From: Oceanospirillaceae bacterium UBA1126
Lineage (GTDB): Bacteria > Pseudomonadota > Gammaproteobacteria > Pseudomonadales > Balneatricaceae
Assembly: GCA_002312935.1 (NCBI GenBank)
Contig: DCAT01000019.1
Span: 24,088-55,778, forward strand
Length of the DNA stretch: 31,691 nucleotides
Direction: 5' to 3'
A program made the translations under genes and the position numbers. The notes below the pieces were generated by a model. The model made no database searches and was not told the DNA's origin. It worked only from the letters and a program-made list of their open reading frames with translations. Shown one piece after another: positions 16,675 to 23,772 of the stretch. Within the stretch, counting starts at the first letter, position 1. Every line of letters begins with the position of its first letter.

Positions 16675-18057
16675 TTAGGTTAGTTCGGTGGTCTTAGACG
16701 TTAGGATAAGACGTTTTAGGTTGCCGCGTTCACGAAAAGCGAAATAAATAACGACAACAAAAGCAATCACATCTGCAATAGGGAATGAATACCAAATACC
16801 ATTGATGCCGTATATCTTGGGTAGTATCAGCAGAGCTGGGATAAGGATAAGATATATTCTTAAGGACGACAAGAAAATGGCTTGGCGTGCCTTTCCAAGA
16901 GCCTGAAACAAAGAGCTGATTACGCTGTGTGCATTAGACAAGGGGAACAACAAGAACGACCAAAAAGCGATGCCTGCTGTGGTGGTTAACAACGCTTGAT
17001 CTTGGGTAAAAATGCCAATAATTTGGTTAGGTACCAAAAGCATTAAGCCACTTACACCTAAGCCATAAAATAGGCTTGCTGTAACGCCTACTTTGATCGT
17101 AGACAATACTCGGTCATAGTTTTTGGCGCCATAGTTGTAGCCTGCAATGGTTTGAAAAGAAATAGTCATAGCAATGGCTGGCAATATAAAAAAGATCATT
17201 AGGCGGCCAATAAGCCCGTATGAGCTCACATACAGATCGCTGTCAACTTCAGTAAACTGGGTTACTGTGTAGTTAGTTAGGGCGATAAACACAGATACCC
17301 CTGCGTGGGAAATTAGAATGGGTATGCCCAGTAAAGTAACACCCTTAAGAATCCCCCAGTTCATCTGATAAGCAAACGGGCGTAATTTTAAGTGGGTTTT
17401 ACCGCCTAAAATGAAATAAAGCATTAAGGCTGCAGCAAATATTTGAGACAAGATGGTAGCGTAAGCTACACCTTCCACGCCCATGTCCAAGACGAAGATA
17501 AACACGGCATCTAGCACAATATTTAGTAGCGCAGATGAAACCATGCTAGCCATCATCAGCATAGCTTTGCCCTCGGCTCTGAGTAAATCACTCGGAATAC
17601 TGCTCATAAACACAATAGGGAAGCTTAGTAATACCAAAGGCACAAGATAACCATACGCGTATGGCCAAAGTGCTTCTGACACCCCAAGAAATTTGAGCAG
17701 GCTATCTATATTCCAATAGATCGCTAGGGTGATAACTAGAGCCATGGTTAAGGCTAAACGGAAGGCAATGTCGATTGTGGTATTCGCTTCAGTGACCTGT
17801 TTTGCGCCGAGTTGTCGAGCTACAATTGAAGCCATGCCACTGCCCACTAAAGTAGCCAAAGCAAAGATAAACATTTGAATTGGAAATACAATGGAAATGC
17901 CGCCCATGGCATTCACGCCAATTGCGCGGGTAACAAAAATTGCATCAACAACATTGTAAAGGCCGTTCACCATCATGCCCACAGCGATTGGAGCGGCCAT
18001 ACCAAAGAATAACCCCATAATAGGTTTAGTGCCGAGGTGGCTGGTGTGCTGGCTCAT
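16675..18057 (-). CDS. MATE-family multidrug/cation efflux protein
   Basis: The 460-residue protein is almost entirely hydrophobic, with about twelve membrane segments, and belongs to the MATE family of Na+ or H+ driven drug exporters. The N-terminal signature region (MAAPIAVGMMVNGLYNVVDAIFV) and the repeated second half (GIPILISHAGVSVFIALTNY, then FQTIAGYNYGAKNYDRV) are typical. The sequence looks closer to the MepA/VmrA branch than to NorM, by impression only. AAGGAA precedes the ATG. Substrate cannot be told from sequence. The J-domain gene follows after about 20 bases. Confidence 0.92.
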   Translation of the reverse strand: MSQHTSHLGTKPIMGLFFGMAAPIAVGMMVNGLYNVVDAIFVTRAIGVNAMGGISIVFPIQMFIFALATLVGSGMASIVARQLGAKQVTEANTTIDIAFRLALTMALVITLAIYWNIDSLLKFLGVSEALWPYAYGYLVPLVLLSFPIVFMSSIPSDLLRAEGKAMLMMASMVSSALLNIVLDAVFIFVLDMGVEGVAYATILSQIFAAALMLYFILGGKTHLKLRPFAYQMNWGILKGVTLLGIPILISHAGVSVFIALTNYTVTQFTEVDSDLYVSSYGLIGRLMIFFILPAIAMTISFQTIAGYNYGAKNYDRVLSTIKVGVTASLFYGLGVSGLMLLVPNQIIGIFTQDQALLTTTAGIAFWSFLLFPLSNAHSVISSLFQALGKARQAIFLSSLRIYLILIPALLILPKIYGINGIWYSFPIADVIAFVVVIYFAFRERGNLKRLILTSKTTELT

Positions 18058-18179
18058 TGGTGATTCCTTTTTCCAAGGTGAGTTCTTTGAGTACCAAGGC
18101 TTGTGGCCTATGGCAATTAATAGGTTGAGAAATAAGCCCGATTCACTGTGTTGGTATTAGCTAAATAGAGTGCTCGCAG

Positions 18180-18614
18180 TTATTGGGTGACGTGTTGGAG
18201 GGTAGCGATGACTTGGTCAACATCTGCAGCCCAAGCCATAGCAGCGGCGTCGACCTCTTTTAACGGATGAACAATGTCTTCACTATGCAAGGTAATGTAG
18301 GGTGTGCCCATAGCAGCGCAGTATCCAGCATCAAAAGCGGCATTCCATTGTTTGTATTTATCACCAAATCTAATAATAGCGATGTCGGCTTGGGCTATAA
18401 GGTTTTTAGTGCGAATGGCATTGACCTTCGCCGACTGGTTGTCACGCCAAAAGCTAGTGGCCGTATCTGCTAAGTGATCACCTGCTGCATCGCTAGCTTC
18501 GTGATCAGTGCATGCAGAAAAGAAATTCACAGGAAGCTTAAGTTCTGTGCAACGGTTGATTATTTGTTCGCGCCAGTCGGTATGTATCTCGCCAGATAAA
18601 TAGATGTTCCACAT
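18180..18614 (-). CDS. YtoQ family protein
   Basis: The 144-residue protein matches what I remember of Bacillus YtoQ: an N-terminal YLSGEIHTDWREQI, a central RTKNLIAQADIAIIRFGDKYKQWNAAFDAG-type segment (about 68-97) and a C-terminal YITLHSEDIVHPLKE. The fold is probably related to nucleoside 2-deoxyribosyltransferases (Rossmann-like, with a nucleotide-binding GEI loop), but no activity is established to my knowledge. The ribosome site is weak. It lies 122 bases upstream of the MATE gene on the same strand; whether they are co-transcribed is unclear. Nothing equivalent lies here in Pseudomonas. Confidence 0.85.
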   Translation of the reverse strand: MWNIYLSGEIHTDWREQIINRCTELKLPVNFFSACTDHEASDAAGDHLADTATSFWRDNQSAKVNAIRTKNLIAQADIAIIRFGDKYKQWNAAFDAGYCAAMGTPYITLHSEDIVHPLKEVDAAAMAWAADVDQVIATLQHVTQ

Positions 18615-18908
18615 AGAATTGTCTCAATTAAGTGTTGATTTAGTTTGCACAGGTGCGAGGCACTTATGCTGTCGATTACATCACAAATACCGTGTCCAGC
18701 TAACGTAATAGGCCCCGAGTTTTACTGGTCTGCTTATTGCAAAGGTGAGCCAGCCAAAAGCCAATGTAATATAGCAGCCGCTAGGGTTCTAGTCTCGAAA
18801 AAGACCTGACTAATGATGAATGTTTTTCATTTTAATGGCGTGGGTACCCACTGTGTTAATGCTAAGTTAATTAGAACACCCGAGTCTGCCTTCTACAATG
18901 GCTCTAGC
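18615..18908. other. Non-coding stretch between the YtoQ gene and the rpsF promoter
   Basis: I find no convincing ORF, tRNA or repeat in these 294 bases. Two short hairpins are possible, for example GTCT-CGAAAA-AGAC near 18795. The stretch must carry the upstream signals of the YtoQ gene (minus strand), but I could not pick a promoter with confidence. A small RNA gene cannot be excluded. Confidence 0.5.
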
Positions 18909-18937
18909 TTGTACCTTGCTGCAAGTTTACGTATAAT
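18909..18937 (+). promoter_or_regulatory. Sigma70 promoter of the rpsF operon
   Basis: A perfect -10 box TATAAT (18932-18937) lies 17 bases downstream of TTGTAC (18909-18914). Transcription should start near 18944, giving a leader of about 98 bases before rpsF. Confidence 0.8.
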
Positions 18938-18941
18938 ACGC

Positions 18942-19018
18942 AATCACATTTTTAGGTGTGATTTTTTCTCCTTGCTTTAAGGTTGTCGTTCAATAACGAA
19001 TGGCTAAACACTTAAGGC
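18942..19018 (+). promoter_or_regulatory. Structured leader of rpsF, candidate autoregulatory element
   Basis: Two structures are visible. First, AATCACA (18942-18948) pairs with TGTGATT (18957-18963) and is followed by a T-run to 18967, like a terminator at the very start of the transcript. Second, GCTTTAAG (18974-18981) pairs with CTTAAGGC (19011-19018) over eight bases (one G-U), enclosing an inner hairpin TCGTT-CAAT-AACGA (18986-18999) and an asymmetric internal loop with TGGCTAAACA on its right side. rpsF leaders in many bacteria bind the S6:S18 complex through a stem with an internal loop. I do not see the CCG I associate with that motif, so the match is uncertain. Confidence 0.5.
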
Positions 19019-19041
19019 TATCTAACCCATAAGGAGCAGCA

Positions 19042-19464
19042 ATGCGTCATTATGAAATTATCTTTTTGGTCCATCCAGACCAAAGCGAACAAGTACCCTC
19101 TATGATTGAGCGCTACACCGCGACTATTGAAGCCGATGGTGGTGCAATTCATCGTCTTGAAGATTGGGGCCGTCGTCACTTGGCATACCCAATTAACAAA
19201 ATCCACAAAGCTCACTATGTACTAATGAATGTTGAATGTTCAAATGTTGCATTAAACGAGCTTGACAGTAACTTCCGTTATAACGATGCGGTTATCCGCA
19301 GCATGGTTGTGCGTATGAAAGCTGCTGAAACTGGCGATTCTCCTGTTAAAGCTGCTGAAAGCCGTGAAGACCGTCGTCGTCAAGAACGCGCCCCTCGTGC
19401 CGAAGCTCCTGAAGTAGAAGCTCAAGCTGAAGAAGCACCAGCTGCCGAAGTCGCAGCTGAATAA
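19042..19464 (+). CDS. rpsF: 30S ribosomal protein S6
   Basis: S6 binds 16S rRNA in the platform of the small subunit as a heterodimer with S18. The 140-residue protein starts MRHYEIIFLVHPDQSEQVPS, with the family motif RRHLAYPINKIHKAHYVLMN-type segment around residues 46-66. A C-terminal extension from about residue 100 is rich in A, E and R and ends in AAE; such acidic tails are the target of RimK glutamylation in E. coli. A strong ribosome site, AAGGAG, precedes the ATG. rpsR follows after 19 bases. Confidence 0.97.
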   Translation: MRHYEIIFLVHPDQSEQVPSMIERYTATIEADGGAIHRLEDWGRRHLAYPINKIHKAHYVLMNVECSNVALNELDSNFRYNDAVIRSMVVRMKAAETGDSPVKAAESREDRRRQERAPRAEAPEVEAQAEEAPAAEVAAE

Positions 19465-19483
19465 TTAACTGGAGATATTGACC

Positions 19484-19711
19484 ATGGCACGTTTTTTCCG
19501 TCGTCGTAAGTACTGTCGTTTCACCGCTGAAGGTGTGACTCAAATTGACTATAAAGATATTGAAGTTTTAAAAGGCTACGTATCTGAAACTGGTAAGATT
19601 GTACCTAGCCGTATTACCGGTACTAAAGCACGCTACCAGCGCCAGCTTTCTACCGCTATTAAGCGCGCTCGTTACGTTGCATTGTTGCCATACACTGACG
19701 CTCATCAGTAA
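19484..19711 (+). CDS. rpsR: 30S ribosomal protein S18
   Basis: S18 is the partner of S6 on the 30S platform. The 75-residue protein MARFFRRRKYCRFTAEGV...DYKDIEVLKGYVSETGKIVPSRITGT has the standard length and sequence. GGAGA at 19471-19475 is spaced eight bases before the ATG at 19484, so an upstream in-frame TTG (19478) is rejected as start. It lies 13 bases before the DUF2232-like gene in the same operon. Confidence 0.98.
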   Translation: MARFFRRRKYCRFTAEGVTQIDYKDIEVLKGYVSETGKIVPSRITGTKARYQRQLSTAIKRARYVALLPYTDAHQ

Positions 19712-19724
19712 GACGTATTAATAC

Positions 19725-20567
19725 ATGCGCAGACTAGCTCAATACGCCATGACTGGTAACAAACAAGCAACTATGGTTGCTGTATTGTTTGCCATTATTC
19801 CAGTGTTGTTTTGGATAAGTGCGGCACTTGTGGCCTTGGTAATCTTAAGAAAAGGCTACCAAGCCGGTGCCAGTGTTTTTATGTGGAGCCTATTACCTGC
19901 CATCGCTTGGTGGAGTAATGGTGATCCCACACCGGCTTTAACCTTAATAGGTGTGGCAGGTTTGGCCAGCGTTTTACGCTACAGTGCCAGCTGGGCTTAT
20001 GTATTGGTTGCCAGCCTATTGGCTGCAACCGCATCTATGCCTATTTTGGCCAGCTACTTGCAAGATGTAATGCTGGCTTTTGCCGAAGCTGGGATCCAGC
20101 TGGAAGCACAACAGAAATTGCCAGAAAATGTTGATAAAGTATTACTGCAAACCCTCATGGAGGGTGTGTTAGGTGCTGTACATATGGCTATATTATTAGC
20201 CTGTGTAGTTTTGGCACGTTGGTGGCAGGCGGCATTGTATAACCCAGGTGGGTTTCAAACCGAATTCCACCAGTTGTGTTTGCCATTATGGCTTACAGGC
20301 ACTTTAGCTTTAGCCGTCTTTGGTTTGAGTAGTATTACCGACATGACGCAGTGGTTGTTTGTGTTATCAATACCATTATTATTTGCAGGATTAGCGCTAG
20401 TACATGGGCTGGTTGAGCAATTGAAATTAGGCCGTGTTTGGCTGACTGCAATCTATATAGGGTTGTTATTGTCAAGCGCAGTGGTCTTTACGCTTCTGGC
20501 AATACTTGCCACCTTGGACAGTGTGTTCAAGTTGCGGCAACGTTTGCCTGTTAGGGTAAAAAAATAG
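19725..20567 (+). CDS. DUF2232-like multi-pass membrane protein between rpsR and rplI
   Basis: The 280-residue protein is hydrophobic with about seven or eight membrane segments and begins MRRLAQYAMTGNKQATM, much like the gene in the same place in Pseudomonas (between rpsR and rplI), as I recall it. It lacks a signal peptide and any catalytic motif I can recognise. The family resembles the DUF2232 / YybS-type membrane proteins, which have also been found beside rplI in Gram-positive bacteria, but its role is unknown. The start at 19725 is preferred over an ATG at 19749 because the first eight residues are conserved. Co-transcription with the ribosomal genes suggests a housekeeping function. 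Confidence 0.8.
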   Translation: MRRLAQYAMTGNKQATMVAVLFAIIPVLFWISAALVALVILRKGYQAGASVFMWSLLPAIAWWSNGDPTPALTLIGVAGLASVLRYSASWAYVLVASLLAATASMPILASYLQDVMLAFAEAGIQLEAQQKLPENVDKVLLQTLMEGVLGAVHMAILLACVVLARWWQAALYNPGGFQTEFHQLCLPLWLTGTLALAVFGLSSITDMTQWLFVLSIPLLFAGLALVHGLVEQLKLGRVWLTAIYIGLLLSSAVVFTLLAILATLDSVFKLRQRLPVRVKK

Positions 20568-20614
20568 AATTAGACTCTTCGTGTATACATGTTGAGCAAA
20601 CTAAGGAATTAAAC

Positions 20615-21061
20615 ATGAATGTAATTCTTCTTGAAAAAGTTGGTAAGTTAGGCGCACTGGGTGACACTGTTTCAGTTAAGGCTGGATACGGCCGTAACTT
20701 CCTAATCCCAAAAGGCAAAGCCGTACCTGCTAACAAAGCTAACGTTGAAGCCTTTGAAGCGCGTCGCTCAGAACTTGAAGCTGCTGCTGCTGAAAAGCTA
20801 GCTGCTGCTCAAGCACGTGCAGATGCGATCGGTGAGCTAACTATCTCTATTGCGGCTAACGCTGGCGAGGAAGGTAAATTGTTTGGTTCTATCGGAACCA
20901 ACGAAATTGCTGCTGCCTTATTAGAAGCTGGTCACACCGTTGACAAGACTGAAATACGTCTACCTGAAGGCACTTTGCGTGCACTAGGCGAAACAGCGGT
21001 TGCTATCCAACTTCACAGTGATGTCACTATAGAAATAACTGTAGCGCTTGTTGCTGAGTAA
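20615..21061 (+). CDS. rplI: 50S ribosomal protein L9
   Basis: L9 binds 23S rRNA near the L1 stalk and extends from the ribosome surface, helping keep the reading frame. The 148-residue protein starts with MNVILLEKVGKLGALGDTVSVK and GYGRNFLIPKGKA, the N-terminal RNA-binding domain, followed by the long alanine/glutamate helix (about 45-75) and the C-terminal domain ending in IEITVALVAE. AAGGAA precedes the ATG. It is the last gene of the rpsF operon; a strong terminator follows. Confidence 0.97.
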   Translation: MNVILLEKVGKLGALGDTVSVKAGYGRNFLIPKGKAVPANKANVEAFEARRSELEAAAAEKLAAAQARADAIGELTISIAANAGEEGKLFGSIGTNEIAAALLEAGHTVDKTEIRLPEGTLRALGETAVAIQLHSDVTIEITVALVAE

Positions 21062-21073
21062 GGCTGCGCTCTG

Positions 21074-21107
21074 GTTATTGTGATAGGCCTTTGGCCTCAT
21101 CAATAAC
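21074..21107 (+). repeat. Inverted repeat in the 3' region of rplI
   Basis: GTTATTG (21074-21080) pairs with CAATAAC (21101-21107), and GGCC (21086-21089) with GGCC (21093-21096) inside, giving a hairpin with one internal loop. No T-run follows. It may protect the mRNA end or help RNA folding before the terminator at 21138. Confidence 0.55.
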
Positions 21108-21137
21108 GCTGGCAACGCACTGTAGCGAAGCAATGTT

Positions 21138-21165
21138 AAAAAAGCCCCGGTAAAGGGGCTTTTTT
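21138..21165 (+). terminator. Rho-independent terminator of the rpsF-rplI operon
   Basis: A perfect 11-base stem, AAAAAAGCCCC and GGGGCTTTTTT with a GGTAAA loop. The flanking A- and T-runs allow it to work in both directions. Confidence 0.93.
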
Positions 21166-21222
21166 GTGCCTGTGGTAAAGGTTATCATGGGCAAGTACTC
21201 ATCTTATTAAATAGAAATTTCC

Positions 21223-22614
21223 ATGCTACCAGCTTCACATTTATTAAAATCTGACCCTCAACTTGATGCGCTTAAAGTGCCGCCTCAGTCGTTAGAGGCC
21301 GAGCAGTCTGTACTAGGCGGTTTGATGTTGGATGAAATGGCATGGGACCGAGTGTCTGAAGCTGTGGCAGAAGTAGATTTTTACCGACAAGATCATCGGC
21401 TTATTTTCCGTGTTATGACTAAGCTGGTGGGTGATTCTCGGCCCATAGACGTGATCACCCTCTCTGAAGAATTGAGCCGCATAGACGAGCTATCCAATGC
21501 GGGAGGTTTGAGCTATTTAGGTGACCTGGCAAAAAATACACCTAGTGCGTCAAACATCACTGCTTACGCTAATATTGTTCGTGAAAGAGCTATATTGCGC
21601 CAACTTATTGGTGTAGCTAATGATATCGCTGAGTCCGCTTTTCACACAGAAGGCCGGTCGTCTGATGATGTATTAGACGAAGCAGAGCGTAAAGTGTTTG
21701 AAATTGCAGAGGCGCGCCCAAAAGAAGGTGGGCCACAGTACATTAACCCTATCCTTAAAGGCGCAGTAGAGCGCATTGACCAACTGTTTCGTTCTGACAG
21801 CGCCATTACAGGTATTAGTACTGGCTTCACCGACTTGGATACCAAAACTGCAGGTTTGCAAAAATCCGATTTAATTATCGTGGCAGGTCGACCCTCAATG
21901 GGTAAAACCAGCTTTGCCATGAACATTGTTGAGAATGCAGCGATCATTGGCGACGAGCCCATACTTGTATTCAGCATGGAAATGCCCGCCGAACAGTTGA
22001 TGATGCGTATGTTGGCGTCTCTTGGTCGTATTGATGCCACCCGAATGCGTACTGGTAAATTGGAGCAAGATGATTGGCCTAAGCTGACGGGTGCCGTGAA
22101 CTTGCTTAAAGATAAGCCGCTTTATATTGATGATAGTGCCGCCTTAAGCCCAACTGAGATGCGTACTAGGGCTAGGCGTATTGCCCGTGAGCACGGCAGT
22201 GTGGGCATGATCATGATTGATTATCTCCAACTGATGCAAATTAAAGGTCATACAGAAGGCCGTACTGCGGAAATTTCTGAAATTTCACGTTCCTTAAAAG
22301 CCTTGGCTAAGGAATTAAAATGTCCGGTTGTTGCCCTTTCTCAGCTTAACCGTAGCTTAGAAAATCGCCCTAACAAGCGCCCAGTAAACTCAGACCTACG
22401 TGAGTCTGGTGCCATAGAGCAAGACGCTGACGTTATTATGTTCATCTACCGTGATGAGGTGTATAACGAAGATAGTGAAGATAAAGGTAAGGCCGAAATC
22501 ATCATTGGTAAGCAACGTAACGGCCCCATTGGCACCTCGCGCTTAGCCTTCATCGGTAAGTACACTCGTTTTGAAGACCTCGTACATAACTATGATGGCT
22601 ATGACGACATGTAA
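21223..22614 (+). CDS. dnaB: Replicative DNA helicase DnaB
   Basis: DnaB is the hexameric helicase that unwinds DNA ahead of the replication fork and recruits DnaG primase. The 463-residue protein has the N-terminal primase-binding helical domain (SLEAEQSVLGGLMLD near residue 22) and a linker. The RecA-like domain holds Walker A GRPSMGKTSF (about 222-231), Walker B MIMIDYLQLM (about 329-338) and the SQLNRSLENRPNKRP and DLRESGAIEQDADV segments. It has family length and no intein. Its ribosome site is weak. It follows the rplI terminator, as in Pseudomonas, but a promoter could not be identified with confidence. Confidence 0.97.
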   Translation: MLPASHLLKSDPQLDALKVPPQSLEAEQSVLGGLMLDEMAWDRVSEAVAEVDFYRQDHRLIFRVMTKLVGDSRPIDVITLSEELSRIDELSNAGGLSYLGDLAKNTPSASNITAYANIVRERAILRQLIGVANDIAESAFHTEGRSSDDVLDEAERKVFEIAEARPKEGGPQYINPILKGAVERIDQLFRSDSAITGISTGFTDLDTKTAGLQKSDLIIVAGRPSMGKTSFAMNIVENAAIIGDEPILVFSMEMPAEQLMMRMLASLGRIDATRMRTGKLEQDDWPKLTGAVNLLKDKPLYIDDSAALSPTEMRTRARRIAREHGSVGMIMIDYLQLMQIKGHTEGRTAEISEISRSLKALAKELKCPVVALSQLNRSLENRPNKRPVNSDLRESGAIEQDADVIMFIYRDEVYNEDSEDKGKAEIIIGKQRNGPIGTSRLAFIGKYTRFEDLVHNYDGYDDM

Positions 22615-22668
22615 TAATCCAAGCTACGGTATAACCCAGGCTACGGCACAGCTTGTATAGGTGAAACG

Positions 22669-23262
22669 ATGAGTGATTGGTTTGATGATGAGGAAGCGCC
22701 ATTAGATACGGGTATTAGTGCCTCTTTGCTAAAGCACTTACCCATCGGTTACGAATTAATCACTACGGCAATCGATTTGCGTTTGTACGGTGATCACAAC
22801 ATCGATTTAATGGAATCTCTGCACTTGGCTGGTGGTCACTGGGATCCTAGTTTACTGGCCTATAGCATTCCCCTAGGGCGTCACGCGCAGCTTGAACGCG
22901 CCCTTAAACACTTCACTCAGCAGCAGCAAGGCATGGCCGATACCATGAGTATATTGGCCAGCCACATGGCGCCTGATCAAAATCAGCTGGAAGAGCATCG
23001 GCGCAAGCGTGCAGTGGACCAGCGTATTAAAATCATCGCTGGCCGTTACCACGCAGGAGACTTGCTTAAAGGTCATGAAATTCTAACGTTAGGCAAACAT
23101 TGGCAAGAATTCCCCGGGTTGCAGTGGCAAGCGGTAGATAAGGCCGAGTGTATCGAGTGTGAAAAATACAGCCGCGTATCCTCCACCCGAAAATGCCAGC
23201 AGTGCGCAGCCAAAGAAAGCGACCTAGAACCCATTACATACTGCTACGCCTACTTCGACTAG
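22669..23262 (+). CDS. Uncharacterised protein with GGHWDP motif and C-terminal zinc-ribbon
   Basis: I do not recognise this 197-residue protein. Around residues 38-82 it has a segment (LHLAGGHWDPSLLAYSIPL...LERALKHF) that resembles small domains of the DUF5710 type, in which a G-G-x-W-D/N-P turn and a following hydrophobic strand are typical; those domains are often part of DNA-processing or plasmid proteins. Four cysteines at 161, 164, 176 and 179 form a CxxC-N11-CxxC zinc-ribbon. Between them lies a charged helical region (about 85-135). It starts 54 bases after dnaB on the same strand and could be co-transcribed. A nucleic-acid-related role is only a guess from these motifs. Confidence 0.75.
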   Translation: MSDWFDDEEAPLDTGISASLLKHLPIGYELITTAIDLRLYGDHNIDLMESLHLAGGHWDPSLLAYSIPLGRHAQLERALKHFTQQQQGMADTMSILASHMAPDQNQLEEHRRKRAVDQRIKIIAGRYHAGDLLKGHEILTLGKHWQEFPGLQWQAVDKAECIECEKYSRVSSTRKCQQCAAKESDLEPITYCYAYFD

Positions 23263-23313
23263 CCCACTTTTTGAGCAACTAAACTAAAACGCAAAGGTTA
23301 CAGCACTGCTCTT

Positions 23314-23772
23314 TTAGCCTGGCAAAGCTGGCACAACCTGTTGTGGGGTGGCATGAAGTAAAGCAATAAAACTTGCAGGAGCCCGCACAGGCTTTTGATG
23401 CTGATAGTCGAAAAACCCCATGTAAGTTTCCCCAACGGCAATAGTGAGGCCCGTTTTATCGTCTGTGAGTTTATAAACTAAGGTGAATCGAGCTTTGCCT
23501 AATTCCTGTGCACCTAATGTTAAGGTAATTACTTGATGTAAGCGAGCTTGTTGAAGGTACTGAATATTAGCGCCTGTCATTATGAGGCCACAACCACCCA
23601 CATTCTGCTCGTTGAGATTATGATGACTCAACCATAGCACTCTACCTTCATGAAAATAGCTAAGAATGCGATCATTGCCTAGGTGATTGCCATAATTCAA
23701 ATCTGCTACTCTTACTTTTAAAGTGCAGCTGAACAAAACGTCAAAGCTAAGTTGAATTTTATTCTGTGGCAC
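23314..23772 (-). CDS. Acyl-CoA thioesterase of the hotdog fold (4HBT type)
   Basis: The 152-residue protein has the 4HBT hotdog pattern: VADLNYGNHLGNDRILSYFHEGRV-like opening (about residues 18-41) with the asparagine/histidine region that in this family precedes the catalytic helix, then GANIQYLQQARLHQVITL and LTIAVGETYMGFFDY. Such enzymes hydrolyse short- or medium-chain acyl-CoA thioesters; the true substrate is unknown. The likely start is GTG at 23772, with AAGGG seven bases upstream. It lies 14 bases inside the 3' end of bioA, so the two are probably coupled. The frame is open to an ATG at 23826 inside bioA, but those residues look unrelated to the family. Confidence 0.8.
   Translation of the reverse strand: MPQNKIQLSFDVLFSCTLKVRVADLNYGNHLGNDRILSYFHEGRVLWLSHHNLNEQNVGGCGLIMTGANIQYLQQARLHQVITLTLGAQELGKARFTLVYKLTDDKTGLTIAVGETYMGFFDYQHQKPVRAPASFIALLHATPQQVVPALPG

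Noticed and set aside
18615..18908. Possible tRNA or small RNA
   Set aside because: No cloverleaf or T-loop consensus was found by eye; only short hairpins, so no RNA gene is called.
21642..22040. 132-residue ORF on the minus strand inside dnaB
   Set aside because: It lies wholly within the strongly supported dnaB frame and has no family motif or ribosome site; it is a shadow of dnaB.
21223..22614. Possible intein in dnaB
   Set aside because: The protein has normal length and uninterrupted Walker A and B regions.
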